Positions 24,322 to 32,602 of a stretch of DNA of 64,000 nucleotides are shown here, piece by piece; the first letter of the stretch is position 1, and each line of letters opens with the position of its first letter. Below the pieces are notes generated by a model. The model did no database searches, had not been told where the DNA came from, and was given only the letters and a program-made list of their open reading frames with translations. This DNA is from Nitrospinota bacterium (lineage in GTDB: Bacteria; Nitrospinota; Nitrospinia; Nitrospinales; VA-1): assembly GCA_027619975.1 (NCBI GenBank), contig JAQCGX010000016.1:1-64000 (forward strand). Reading direction: 5' to 3'. The translations under genes and the position numbers were made by a program.

Positions 24322-26190
24322 CATCGCACATATTTGCGCGTTACCTCATTATTTTGTCTTTTACTAATTTTTTCAGGCACCGCAACAGTTCATGCGGCAG
24401 ACGATACTGTGGAGTTAAAAACTTTATCGGTAACCACCACCAAATCATTGACTGCAGTTGAAGATATCCCTTCTTCCTTAACCATTATTTCGGAGAAAGA
24501 AATAAAAAAGAAACAGTATATTAATGTACTGAGCATTCTTAGAGAAGAACTTGGAATGGAGGTGGTTCAATCGGGGCCCTTGGGAACAGCGACAAGCGTT
24601 TTCATACGGGGAGCCGGGTCAAACTCCACACTGGTTCTCATTGATGGAGTGCAAGTCAATAGCAACACGACGGGGGCTTTTAGTTTTTCCGATCTCACTA
24701 CCGATAATATTGAAAAAATTGAAATTCTTCGAGGACCTCAAAGCACCCTTTGGGGGGCGGACGCCGTGGGTGGTGTCGTCAATATCATCACCAAGCGCGG
24801 AAAAGGAAAACCCACGCATTCGTTTTCATTTGAAGGAGGCAGTTTCGGCACTTTCAAGGAAACCTTAAACAGTGGGGGCGATCTTGATTTTATCGACTAT
24901 TCTGTTTCCGTTTCGCGCACAGACAGCGAGGGTTTCTCCGCCGCTAATGAAAGCCGGGGAAACTCAGAAAACGATGGCTATGAAAATACCACCGTGTCCA
25001 CCCGGTTTGGCCGCAACTTTTTGGATGATGGACGAGTGGATTTCATCGGGCGCTTTACAAGAGGAATTGTAGAGTTTGATGCATTCGGTTTCGTAGATGA
25101 AAAAGGGTTTAGTAAAACCGATTCTTTTTACATGGCACTCCCCATTCAAAAAGGGCTTTCCAGCAAATGGGATCTTAAAATTAACCCCACATATGCATAT
25201 GAATTTCTAAAAACTCTTGACCCTGGAGGGTCTACAAAAAGTTCCCACATTTTCAATCGAACTTACGGGGTGGATGTTCAAAATAATGTAGAACTGAACA
25301 AGTACTTTTCAACAACCTTTGGGTTTGAGCATGAAGTCCGAAACGGAGTCAATGAGTCAAGTGCTTTGCGTAGAACCATTAAGAATAATGGGTTCTATCT
25401 TCAACTCCAAGGTCGGTACGGCAAGCGGATCACTGCGACGGCGGGATTCCGTCATGATATCAATTCAGTATTCGAAGACCCTACAACCAGAAAGTTTGAG
25501 GCCGCCTACCGCATTCTTGAAACAAATACGAGAATTCGAGGTGCTTATGCTACGGGTTTTCGCGCTCCCACCCTTAACGAGCTGTTCTTTCCTGACTTTG
25601 GAACGCCTTCATTGAAACCGGAAAAAAGTAAAAGTTGGGAAGTAGGTCTGGATCAAAATCTACTGGACGATAAAGTAAAAATCGGTATTACCTACTTTCA
25701 TGTGAATTTTGAAAACCTCATCCAAACTGTCGATTTGGGAGGATATGTTTACCGTGCACAAAATGTTGCTAAAGCCACGACAGAAGGTGTGGAAACTTAC
25801 CTCAATATTATTTTACCGAAAAACTTCAGGCTTTCCTCCAATTACACCTGGCTGAAAGCAAGAGATGACGATGGAGCGCCCCTGATCCGCCGTGCCGAGC
25901 ATAATTTTTCCGCTAACTTGACCCACACTTGGAAAGAAAAGCTGGAAACATTGTTGGGGGTACGGGTACGAAGCAATACCCATTCAAACAGTACCGGAAC
26001 TAACAGAACCGGCGGCTTCACAACCATGCGTGCCGCAGTCAGCTATAAGGTCAACAAACATTTAAAATTGACTGCTAGAGGAGAAAATCTTTTTGACAAG
26101 GAATATGAAGAAAACTTTGGATTTGGAACTGCCGGTATATCCGGTTATGGCGGGTTCACCTGGTACTTCAACCCTGCGTCCAACAATTAA
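24319..26190 (+). CDS. btuB: TonB-dependent vitamin B12 receptor
   Basis: Outer-membrane beta-barrel receptor. A signal peptide (LFCLLLIFSGTATVHA) is followed by a TonB-box-like segment (LKTLSVTTTK). The plug domain contains SVFIRGAGSNSTLVLIDGVQVN and IEILRGPQSTLWGADAVGGVVNI. The barrel includes RGAYATGFRAPTLNELF and a C-terminal strand ending in an aromatic-rich FTWYFN motif. I chose TTG at 24319 (AAGGA upstream) rather than a TTG at 24277, which lies inside the riboswitch; that gives 623 residues. B12 specificity is inferred from the riboswitch and the surrounding genes. Confidence 0.9.
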   Translation: MHRTYLRVTSLFCLLLIFSGTATVHAADDTVELKTLSVTTTKSLTAVEDIPSSLTIISEKEIKKKQYINVLSILREELGMEVVQSGPLGTATSVFIRGAGSNSTLVLIDGVQVNSNTTGAFSFSDLTTDNIEKIEILRGPQSTLWGADAVGGVVNIITKRGKGKPTHSFSFEGGSFGTFKETLNSGGDLDFIDYSVSVSRTDSEGFSAANESRGNSENDGYENTTVSTRFGRNFLDDGRVDFIGRFTRGIVEFDAFGFVDEKGFSKTDSFYMALPIQKGLSSKWDLKINPTYAYEFLKTLDPGGSTKSSHIFNRTYGVDVQNNVELNKYFSTTFGFEHEVRNGVNESSALRRTIKNNGFYLQLQGRYGKRITATAGFRHDINSVFEDPTTRKFEAAYRILETNTRIRGAYATGFRAPTLNELFFPDFGTPSLKPEKSKSWEVGLDQNLLDDKVKIGITYFHVNFENLIQTVDLGGYVYRAQNVAKATTEGVETYLNIILPKNFRLSSNYTWLKARDDDGAPLIRRAEHNFSANLTHTWKEKLETLLGVRVRSNTHSNSTGTNRTGGFTTMRAAVSYKVNKHLKLTARGENLFDKEYEENFGFGTAGISGYGGFTWYFNPASNN

Positions 26191-26205
26191 ATAATGAGGA
26201 AAGTC

Positions 26206-26793
26206 ATGAATTCTAATACATCCTTTAAACTAAAACTCCTATTAGGATTGATTGTTTTAATGGTTTTGACGCGCTACATCCATTTTCGTCCACTCGGTCT
26301 CCCAAGTGCGACGTTGGCAATCTTCTTCATTGCCGGTATCTATCTGAGGGAATATATTTTCCCGGCATTGTTAATAGGTTGCGCGGGTCTCATCGATTAT
26401 TTTTCCGTCCAGAGAGAGCCCGCCTGGTGCATTACGTCGGCCTATGGCTTTTTAATCCCAACTTATCTGGCGTTGTGGTTTGGAGGACGGAGATTTCAAA
26501 CCCTTGAAATCACCCAATGGAACCAGGCGGCTTCAATGGCCATCACTTTAGCGATTTGCACCACTCTAGCTTTCGTGATTTCCAACGGAAGCTTTTACGC
26601 GCTTTCCGGTCATGAGGTTTATGAAAGTATGAATTTCATGGAATACGCTCAAAGGCAAATTTCCCGGTTTCCTGGTTATCTGATGAAGCCCTTCCTTTAT
26701 GTGAGCATTGGTTCTGCGCTTCTATATAAAGGGTGGTTGGAGCAGTTTATCAAATCAAGTTCAGCACGAACTTCTTTGGATATTTCTAAATAA
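26206..26793 (+). CDS. btuM: BtuM-type small cobalamin transporter (solitary ECF S-component-like)
   Basis: This 195-residue protein has about six membrane helices. The N-terminal HFRPLGLPSATLAIFFIAGIYLRE resembles the opening of small proteins often labelled 'cobalamin ABC transporter'. BtuM of Thiobacillus denitrificans is one of these; it imports B12 without an ECF module and binds cobalt through a Cys near residue 80 in loop 3. Here a Cys (REPAWCITSAYG) sits at residue 75, or 79 if the upstream ATG at 26194 is used. I prefer 26206, since GAGGAAA lies 5 nt upstream. Assignment rests on pattern and context between btuB and cobB, not on alignment. Confidence 0.75.
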   Translation: MNSNTSFKLKLLLGLIVLMVLTRYIHFRPLGLPSATLAIFFIAGIYLREYIFPALLIGCAGLIDYFSVQREPAWCITSAYGFLIPTYLALWFGGRRFQTLEITQWNQAASMAITLAICTTLAFVISNGSFYALSGHEVYESMNFMEYAQRQISRFPGYLMKPFLYVSIGSALLYKGWLEQFIKSSSARTSLDISK

Positions 26794-26803
26794 GGTTTTC
26801 TTC

Positions 26804-28213
26804 ATGACATTCCCTCATCAAAATGTTAAAGGCCTCATCATCGCCGGAACCCAATCCGATATTGGAAAGACTTCGGTTACCTTAGGCTTGATGCGTCTTT
26901 TGACCCGTAGAGGGCTTAACGTCAGTCCGTTTAAAGTTGGCCCGGATTATATTGATCCGGGCCATCATTCCCGTGCATGCGGACGACCCAGCTACAACCT
27001 GGATTCAGTCATGTGTCCTCCGAAATACGTTCGCAATCTTTTTTCCGAAGTTTCCCGAAAATCAGATATTGCGATTGCAGAAGGCGTGATGGGACTGTTT
27101 GATGGAGCCTCTCCAATTAAGGACAAAGGCTCCACCGCCGAAATAGCAAAACTCACAGGACTCCCAATTATTTTGATTTTCAATGGAGAGGCAACGGCAC
27201 GTTCTGCGGCGGCTCTGGTCCAGGGATTCGTCAATTTTGATCCAGCGCTAAATTTTTTAGGAGTGATCGCTAACCGGGTCAACCACCCCGGACACGCAAA
27301 TATAATAAAGGCCGCCATAGAGAAATACACCACAACCAAATTCCTGGGATATTTACCTAATAATCCAGAGTTGACCCTGCCTTCCCGGCATTTAGGTCTA
27401 TTTCAAAGTCATGAACAACAGGATAGTTTGTACGACAAATGGGCCGACCATTTAGAACAACATTTCAATATCCCAAAAATTCTAAAATCTATTAATGCAT
27501 CTAAAAAAAAACCCATTAGAGAAATTTTAAATCCGGTTCCCCGTTGGACAGGCAAACAAGCAAAAAAAACATTTAAAGTCGCCGTTGCCAGGGACGAGGC
27601 GTTTGCATTCTGTTATCAGGATACATTGGATGTTATCTCTCATTATGGAGGTGAGATTCATTTTTTTTCCCCCATAAAAGACAGACAGTTGCCCAAGAAT
27701 TGTGACTGGGTTTACCTTCCCGGTGGCTATCCAGAACTGCACCTCAAAAAGCTGAGTGCAAACAAAGCCATGATTCAATGCATAAGGGATTTTGGAAATT
27801 CCAGGAAAGTAATCGTCGGCGAATGCGGCGGCCTGATGTATTTGGGAAAAAGTATCCTGGATGAAAAAAATCACTCGTTCCCAATGGTTGGTCTTTTTGA
27901 TTTTTCAACAACCATGAATCCGAAAAAATTGACCCTGGGTTATCGCATTCTAAGTTTTAAACAAAAGAAAGAAATAAAAAAAGATTTGCTCATGAAAGGG
28001 CATGAATTTCATTATTCCAGTTTCGTTAATAATAACGAAACGCCTCGTATGCAATATTTAAATGGCAAAAAGAATGTCGAAGTTAAGGATGGCTATGTTT
28101 ACAAAAATTGTTTCGCATTTTACTCCCATATTTATATGGGAAGTTCCACCGAGTGGTTGAAATACATATTAAATAAAGTTGAATCCAGCTCAATAAAAGA
28201 ACCCAATTTATAG
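26804..28213 (+). CDS. cobB: Cobyrinate (or hydrogenobyrinate) a,c-diamide synthase
   Basis: Two-domain ATP/glutamine amidoligase of 469 residues. The P-loop domain has IIAGTQSDIGKTSVTLGLMR, VGPDYIDPGHH, EGVMGLFDG and the region DIAIAEG. The amidotransferase domain has YLPGGYPELH and VGECGGLMYLG (nucleophile Cys about residue 341), with a late His in FYSHIYMG. It amidates carboxylates a and c of the corrin. I chose the ATG at 26804, with AAGG 8 nt upstream, since the longer frame runs inside btuM. Whether it acts on cobalt-containing cobyrinate (CbiA) or the cobalt-free form (CobB) cannot be told without ring genes. Confidence 0.93.
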   Translation: MTFPHQNVKGLIIAGTQSDIGKTSVTLGLMRLLTRRGLNVSPFKVGPDYIDPGHHSRACGRPSYNLDSVMCPPKYVRNLFSEVSRKSDIAIAEGVMGLFDGASPIKDKGSTAEIAKLTGLPIILIFNGEATARSAAALVQGFVNFDPALNFLGVIANRVNHPGHANIIKAAIEKYTTTKFLGYLPNNPELTLPSRHLGLFQSHEQQDSLYDKWADHLEQHFNIPKILKSINASKKKPIREILNPVPRWTGKQAKKTFKVAVARDEAFAFCYQDTLDVISHYGGEIHFFSPIKDRQLPKNCDWVYLPGGYPELHLKKLSANKAMIQCIRDFGNSRKVIVGECGGLMYLGKSILDEKNHSFPMVGLFDFSTTMNPKKLTLGYRILSFKQKKEIKKDLLMKGHEFHYSSFVNNNETPRMQYLNGKKNVEVKDGYVYKNCFAFYSHIYMGSSTEWLKYILNKVESSSIKEPNL

Positions 28214-28221
28214 ATATATTT

Positions 28222-28776
28222 ATGAGAAAAATGCCTGCTTCAGACAAACGAAAAAGAAAAGGATTGATTATCGTCAATACGGGGGATGGTAAGGGAAAAT
28301 CCACTGCAGCTTTTGGAATTGCTCTTCGAGCCGCAGGCAACAAAATGAACGTTTTCATCATGCAATTTATGAAGGGGAAATGGAAAGCGGGAGAAAAAAA
28401 ATCGTTCGACCTTTTGAAACCCAACGTTGAAATGGTTTCAATGGGTGATGGCTTCACCTGGGACACTGAAAATCCTGAACAAGATCGAGAAACAGCTCGA
28501 AAGGCATGGGAAATTGCTTCTGAAAAATTGAATAGCGGGAAGTATAAAATGGTGATTCTGGACGAAATCAATTATGTCCTGCATTATAATTTTCTTCCCC
28601 ACAAGCTATTTATCGAAGCTCTCAAAAATAAACCCGCCGATGTCCATGTCGTTTGTACAGGACGAAACGCACCGGAGGAGCTGATTGAAATTGCTGATTT
28701 GGTGACAGAAATGCGCTGCATAAAGCATCCTTTCAAGGAACAGGGAATTCCTGCACAAAAAGGTATAGAATTTTAA
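28222..28776 (+). CDS. cobO: Corrinoid adenosyltransferase, CobA/CobO/BtuR type
   Basis: The 184-residue P-loop enzyme transfers the 5'-deoxyadenosyl group of ATP to cob(I)alamin or cob(I)yrinate a,c-diamide. It shows the family P-loop NTGDGKGKSTAAFGIALRA near residue 20, FIMQFMKGKWKAGE, and VILDEINYVLHYNF. It has the CobA-type fold, unrelated to PduO or EutT. Only 8 bp separate it from cobB, the preceding pathway step. Confidence 0.95.
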   Translation: MRKMPASDKRKRKGLIIVNTGDGKGKSTAAFGIALRAAGNKMNVFIMQFMKGKWKAGEKKSFDLLKPNVEMVSMGDGFTWDTENPEQDRETARKAWEIASEKLNSGKYKMVILDEINYVLHYNFLPHKLFIEALKNKPADVHVVCTGRNAPEELIEIADLVTEMRCIKHPFKEQGIPAQKGIEF

Positions 28777-28813
28777 AAATTCAAGAACTGAGAAAGCACT
28801 TTTAAAACAAATT

Positions 28814-30280
28814 ATGAACCTCACGGTATTTAAAAAATATTTTAAGGCCCACCCTCTTATACACACCATCGCCCTCTCGGCGACAGTGCATTTAATAGCC
28901 TTTTATTTTTTTCCCACCTGGGACAGCCCTTCCAAACTTGACAAAGACAATTTGATCAAAATAAAATATGTTTTGGAGAAAAAAATACCCTCTGAGGAGA
29001 AAGTTTCCCCAGAATCCAAAAAAATAGTTGAGCTAAAGAAGGTTGCGCCGCCCCCCACACACACAATGGTTAGCCCCAACCGAATACCGAAGTCTGCTAT
29101 AATAAAAAGCACAGAAGTTTTTCCACTCTCCCATTCTGCAAAAAGAAACCCTGTGCCGATTCGCAACTCAGAGAAACTATTGCAACCTGTGAATACGATT
29201 CTAAAACAAACTCCTGTTAATCACCCGGTTGCGGAATATAAGAGGACGACCCCGCTCGAGATTTCTCAGGCAATTCTACCGTCTCCCCGCATGATCCGGG
29301 AGGCCCATCCGAACCAGAACACACCCGTCCCTTTGACGCAACTGGCGATGCAGTCGAAGGATACGAATGATTCATTAATTAAACACTTCCAAAACAAATC
29401 TTTTCAGCCCGTTCCAAGGTTAATAAAGTCTTCCGCTTCCACTAAAGCAGCTTCCCTTAATTCAACCGTTCAAGCGAAAAGTTTTACGGAAGTGAAGTAT
29501 GAAAGTTCTCAAAAATTCACTTCCCTCGCTTCAGCCCAATTAAATATTGAAAATAGTTTCCTGCTAAAAACTACAGCCATCCAAAAACCTTTACCTGTTA
29601 CGCTTGTTGGAATGCCAACAACCCATCAACCGGTAGCTGGAATAAATAGTGTGTCTATTGCAGGGATACCAAACCCATCGACTGCCCTCAAGGTAATGAA
29701 ACCGCAAGTCTTGAATAAGCCGTGGCAAGCAGTGGGAACCCAGGCGCGGGCTTCAAAAAGTTTAGACTCGGAATCAGTCGCTCACTACCAGCCTTCAATT
29801 CCGATCGCCGCAAGCAATTTTTCCTCGCCGTTACAAAGCACCCGTCTTCTAAAGGAAGCCTTCATTCCTCCCGGTTTTTCCGAAGAAAAGCTCAACCAGG
29901 ATGAAGAGGTTAGTACCAGGCCAATTGAAAAGCTGGCCCGCCTCAGTGACGGAATCAGTGACCTTTCGTCTGCGTTGTTGAACCAAATTAAAAATGGGTT
30001 TTCCGCAAAGATTAGGAACCGGATCGCCCAGGTAAAATATTACCCGCGCATTGCCCGCAGTCGGGGGTTCGAGGGACAACCCGTGGTCGCGTTTACCTTG
30101 GGAAACGGAGGAGAACTGTTGGAACTTTCTATTGTGAACCCTTCCCCTTTTAAACTGTTGGATGAGGCCGCTCTGGACGCCGTTAAATCCGCGAGCCCCT
30201 ATCCCCCAATCCCAGAACTTCTAAAAATAAATTCCATGAAATTCAACTTACCGATTTCCTTTATGCTGGAGGAGCGATGA
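28814..30280 (+). CDS. tonB: TonB-family energy transducer
   Basis: The 488-residue protein has a single N-terminal membrane helix (about residues 15-33, LIHTIALSATVHLIAFYFF). A very long Pro/Lys/Ser-rich periplasmic linker (about 35-380) follows, and then a C-terminal TonB domain with KNGFSAKIRNRIAQVKYYPRIA-type start, GQPVVAFTL, and AALDAVKSASPYPPIP. It should couple the inner-membrane proton motive force to BtuB. It is about twice the length of E. coli TonB, mostly linker. No exbB or exbD lies in the window. The start of the next gene overlaps its stop. Confidence 0.88.
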   Translation: MNLTVFKKYFKAHPLIHTIALSATVHLIAFYFFPTWDSPSKLDKDNLIKIKYVLEKKIPSEEKVSPESKKIVELKKVAPPPTHTMVSPNRIPKSAIIKSTEVFPLSHSAKRNPVPIRNSEKLLQPVNTILKQTPVNHPVAEYKRTTPLEISQAILPSPRMIREAHPNQNTPVPLTQLAMQSKDTNDSLIKHFQNKSFQPVPRLIKSSASTKAASLNSTVQAKSFTEVKYESSQKFTSLASAQLNIENSFLLKTTAIQKPLPVTLVGMPTTHQPVAGINSVSIAGIPNPSTALKVMKPQVLNKPWQAVGTQARASKSLDSESVAHYQPSIPIAASNFSSPLQSTRLLKEAFIPPGFSEEKLNQDEEVSTRPIEKLARLSDGISDLSSALLNQIKNGFSAKIRNRIAQVKYYPRIARSRGFEGQPVVAFTLGNGGELLELSIVNPSPFKLLDEAALDAVKSASPYPPIPELLKINSMKFNLPISFMLEER

Positions 30281-31002
30281 AATCTAAAATACAGATTACA
30301 TTTTTCTTATTGCTGACGATTTTTACATCCAGCGCCTATGGCGAAATTCTTCAGATCGACGGTGATTTTGATGGCAAATTGGACCAATGGCACGAAATGT
30401 CCCAGGAAGGGAAATTGGTCAAAATTGAATACGACACCAATGGCGACGGAAAACTGGATCAGGTCGATATTTATGAGGGCCATAAAAAACCCGTCCTTGC
30501 CAAACTGGATCGCAATTTTGATGGAACGCTGGATCAGTTCCAATTTTATACCAAGGAGTTCACCTTGGAGCGGATCGAAAAAGATTCAAAGTTCAACGGT
30601 AAGGTGGACAGGAAAGAATTTTTCGATTCAAATCAAAAAATATCCCGCATTGAAATAGATGAAAATCAGGATGGCAATATGGATATTTTTCAATTTTTTA
30701 ATGATAACGAAAGTTTGGTTCGGATAGAGTATGATTCCAGCCATAGCGGTAAAATCGATCGTTGGGAATATTTTGCAGGAGAAAAATTGCTTCAGTCCGC
30801 CGCTTTCGATTCCAATGAAGACGGAAAACAGGATCAATGGCAATACTTTAAGGATTCCACGAAACCGGAAAAGGTTGAGTATGACACCAACTTTGACGGG
30901 AAGGCTGATCGCTTGGAATACTTTGAACCTGACGGCGGGCTGGTGCGTGTGGAGCTGGACAGAAATTACGACGGCATAACAGACTTGATCAAACGCAAAT
31001 AA
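30277..31002 (+). CDS. Exported protein of nine exact 25-residue DxDxDG repeats
   Basis: After a signal peptide (residues 1-22, ending SSAYG) the whole 241-residue protein is nine tandem units. The loop-initial Asp is at 28, 53, 78, 103, 128, 153, 178, 203 and 228, an unbroken period of 25. The consensus is D-x-N-x-D-G-K-x-D-x-W/F-x-Y-F...L-x-R-I-E-Y. The first half resembles EF-hand/dockerin or thrombospondin-3 type calcium loops (ligands at 1, 3, 5 and 9), but the twelfth-position Glu is mostly absent. Units 4 and 6 have lost one Asp. It overlaps the tonB stop as ATGA. It probably binds Ca2+ or another divalent ion in the periplasm; its role in B12 uptake is unknown. Confidence 0.85.
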   Translation: MKSKIQITFFLLLTIFTSSAYGEILQIDGDFDGKLDQWHEMSQEGKLVKIEYDTNGDGKLDQVDIYEGHKKPVLAKLDRNFDGTLDQFQFYTKEFTLERIEKDSKFNGKVDRKEFFDSNQKISRIEIDENQDGNMDIFQFFNDNESLVRIEYDSSHSGKIDRWEYFAGEKLLQSAAFDSNEDGKQDQWQYFKDSTKPEKVEYDTNFDGKADRLEYFEPDGGLVRVELDRNYDGITDLIKRK

Positions 31003-31014
31003 CGGGAGTTGATA

Positions 31015-31410
31015 ATGACAGTTTTTCGGGGGTTGATCTATTTTTTGATTCTATTCATTGCCTCCTGCGCGCCACAAGCCACCAAAGAGGTTCCGGCTGA
31101 GTTTCAACCAGGGCAGAAAATTTTCCATAAAGTTTGTTCCAATTGTCATGGGCCCGACGCTATGGGCAAGCACACCGAGGCCCCCCGGCTCATTGATGTT
31201 GAATATATTCAGGAAAGTTTTTCCGATGCTGATATTTTCCAAACCGTCGTTGCAGGTGACAATAAAATGCCTTCGCAAAGAAGCAAGGTATCGGATGAGG
31301 AAATAAAAGAAATCATCAAATACCTTCGTTACTCTCAGAAAGCTGCAAATCTCGTTGCTGAGGACGAAGGTGATGAAGAAAAAACCTTAGAAGAAGAGAG
31401 CCCTCAGTAA
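31015..31410 (+). CDS. Mono-heme cytochrome c lipoprotein
   Basis: This 131-residue protein has a signal peptide ending in a good lipobox (LFIASC). A class I cytochrome c domain follows: FHKVCSNCHGPDAMG (heme CxxCH), a distal Met in NKMPSQ and a C-terminal helix IKEIIKYLRYSQ. The tail is acidic (EDEGDEEKTLEEE). I chose the ATG at 31015, with GGGAG 6 nt upstream. It lies 12 bp after the repeat protein and 3 bp before cobT, so it belongs to the B12 operon. Its electron partner is unknown; a role in redox handling of cobalamin or in powering BluB is only a guess. Confidence 0.88.
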   Translation: MTVFRGLIYFLILFIASCAPQATKEVPAEFQPGQKIFHKVCSNCHGPDAMGKHTEAPRLIDVEYIQESFSDADIFQTVVAGDNKMPSQRSKVSDEEIKEIIKYLRYSQKAANLVAEDEGDEEKTLEEESPQ

Positions 31411-31413
31411 TTC

Positions 31414-32478
31414 ATGCCAGCATCGATCCAGAAAACCCTGGACCAAATCCTGCCTGTTGACGTCAGCGACCTGGATAAAGCCCAAAGACGGCTGGACTCC
31501 CTGACAAAGCCTCCGGGAAGCCTGGGACGACTGGAAGAACTGGCTCGTCGATATGTCGCCATCAAAGGCATCGACTCTCCCTCAATTACAAAGAAATGTG
31601 TTTTTATTTTTGCTGCGGATCATGGCATTGCCAAGGCAGGAGTCAGCGCCTATCCGCCTGAAGTGACGGCGCAAATGGTACAGAATTTTTTGCAAGGCGG
31701 CGCCGCCATTAATGTTCTGGCCAAACACGTCTCTGCAGAAATTGTGGTCGTCGATATCGGAGTGAACTTCGATTTTCAGAACTGCCCCGGATTGACTCAC
31801 AAAAAAATCGCTCCCGGCACGAAAGACATGTCTGCGGGGCCCGCTATGACCCGCCAGCAGGCGGAAGAGGCATTGCAGACAGGAATTGAGCTGGCACAAG
31901 ATTCGGCGGACAAAGGAACGGATGTTATCGCTTCTGGGGATATGGGAATCGGCAACACCACCCCCGCCGCCGCCATCATGTCCGTCTATGGCAACAAAAC
32001 ACCCCGGCAGGTTGCCGGAAACGGTACGGGCATTGATTCGGCGACCCTTGAAAAAAAGATCCACCTGATTGAACAGGCCATCAAAATAAACCATCCCAAT
32101 GCAAAGGACCCCATTGACGTTCTTGCCAAGTTGGGCGGATTCGAAATCGCAGGAATCGCCGGACTCATTCTTGGCGCCGCATCCAAAAGGACTCCCGTCA
32201 TCATCGACGGGCTGATTTCAGGAGCCGCCGCCATCATCGCCTATAAGCTGAATCCCATCGTTAAAGACTATATCTTCACCTCCCACCGATCCCAGGAACC
32301 CGGCCACGAGATTTTATTTCACCTGCTGGATCAACCGCCATTGTTTGATTTCGGCATGAGACTGGGAGAAGGAACCGGGGCCGTTTTAGCCATGAGCATC
32401 CTGGATGCCTCCATCAAAATCTATTCGCAAATGGCTACCTTTGAGGAAGCGGGGGTCTCCTCCAAAGTCGATTCTTGA
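31414..32478 (+). CDS. cobT: Nicotinate-nucleotide:dimethylbenzimidazole phosphoribosyltransferase
   Basis: CobT makes alpha-ribazole phosphate from DMB and nicotinate mononucleotide for CobS. The 354-residue protein has the opening LDSLTKPPGSLGRLEELA, IFAADHGIAKAGVSAYP, the phosphate-binding GDMGIGNTTPAAAI, and a late LGEGTGAVLAM with the catalytic Glu candidate. These match the family at normal length. It is the last gene of the second B12 operon and accepts the product of the BluB half of the fusion in the first operon. Confidence 0.96.
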   Translation: MPASIQKTLDQILPVDVSDLDKAQRRLDSLTKPPGSLGRLEELARRYVAIKGIDSPSITKKCVFIFAADHGIAKAGVSAYPPEVTAQMVQNFLQGGAAINVLAKHVSAEIVVVDIGVNFDFQNCPGLTHKKIAPGTKDMSAGPAMTRQQAEEALQTGIELAQDSADKGTDVIASGDMGIGNTTPAAAIMSVYGNKTPRQVAGNGTGIDSATLEKKIHLIEQAIKINHPNAKDPIDVLAKLGGFEIAGIAGLILGAASKRTPVIIDGLISGAAAIIAYKLNPIVKDYIFTSHRSQEPGHEILFHLLDQPPLFDFGMRLGEGTGAVLAMSILDASIKIYSQMATFEEAGVSSKVDS

Positions 32479-32602
32479 TAACAAGGTAATAATTCGGCCT
32501 TTCCTTGACACCAACCCCGTTTTTAGCTAAATTTGTTGGTTATATTCAAATTTCCTATTTTATTTCACCACTTCAATTTTTTGTATCTGGAGAGACAACA
32601 CC

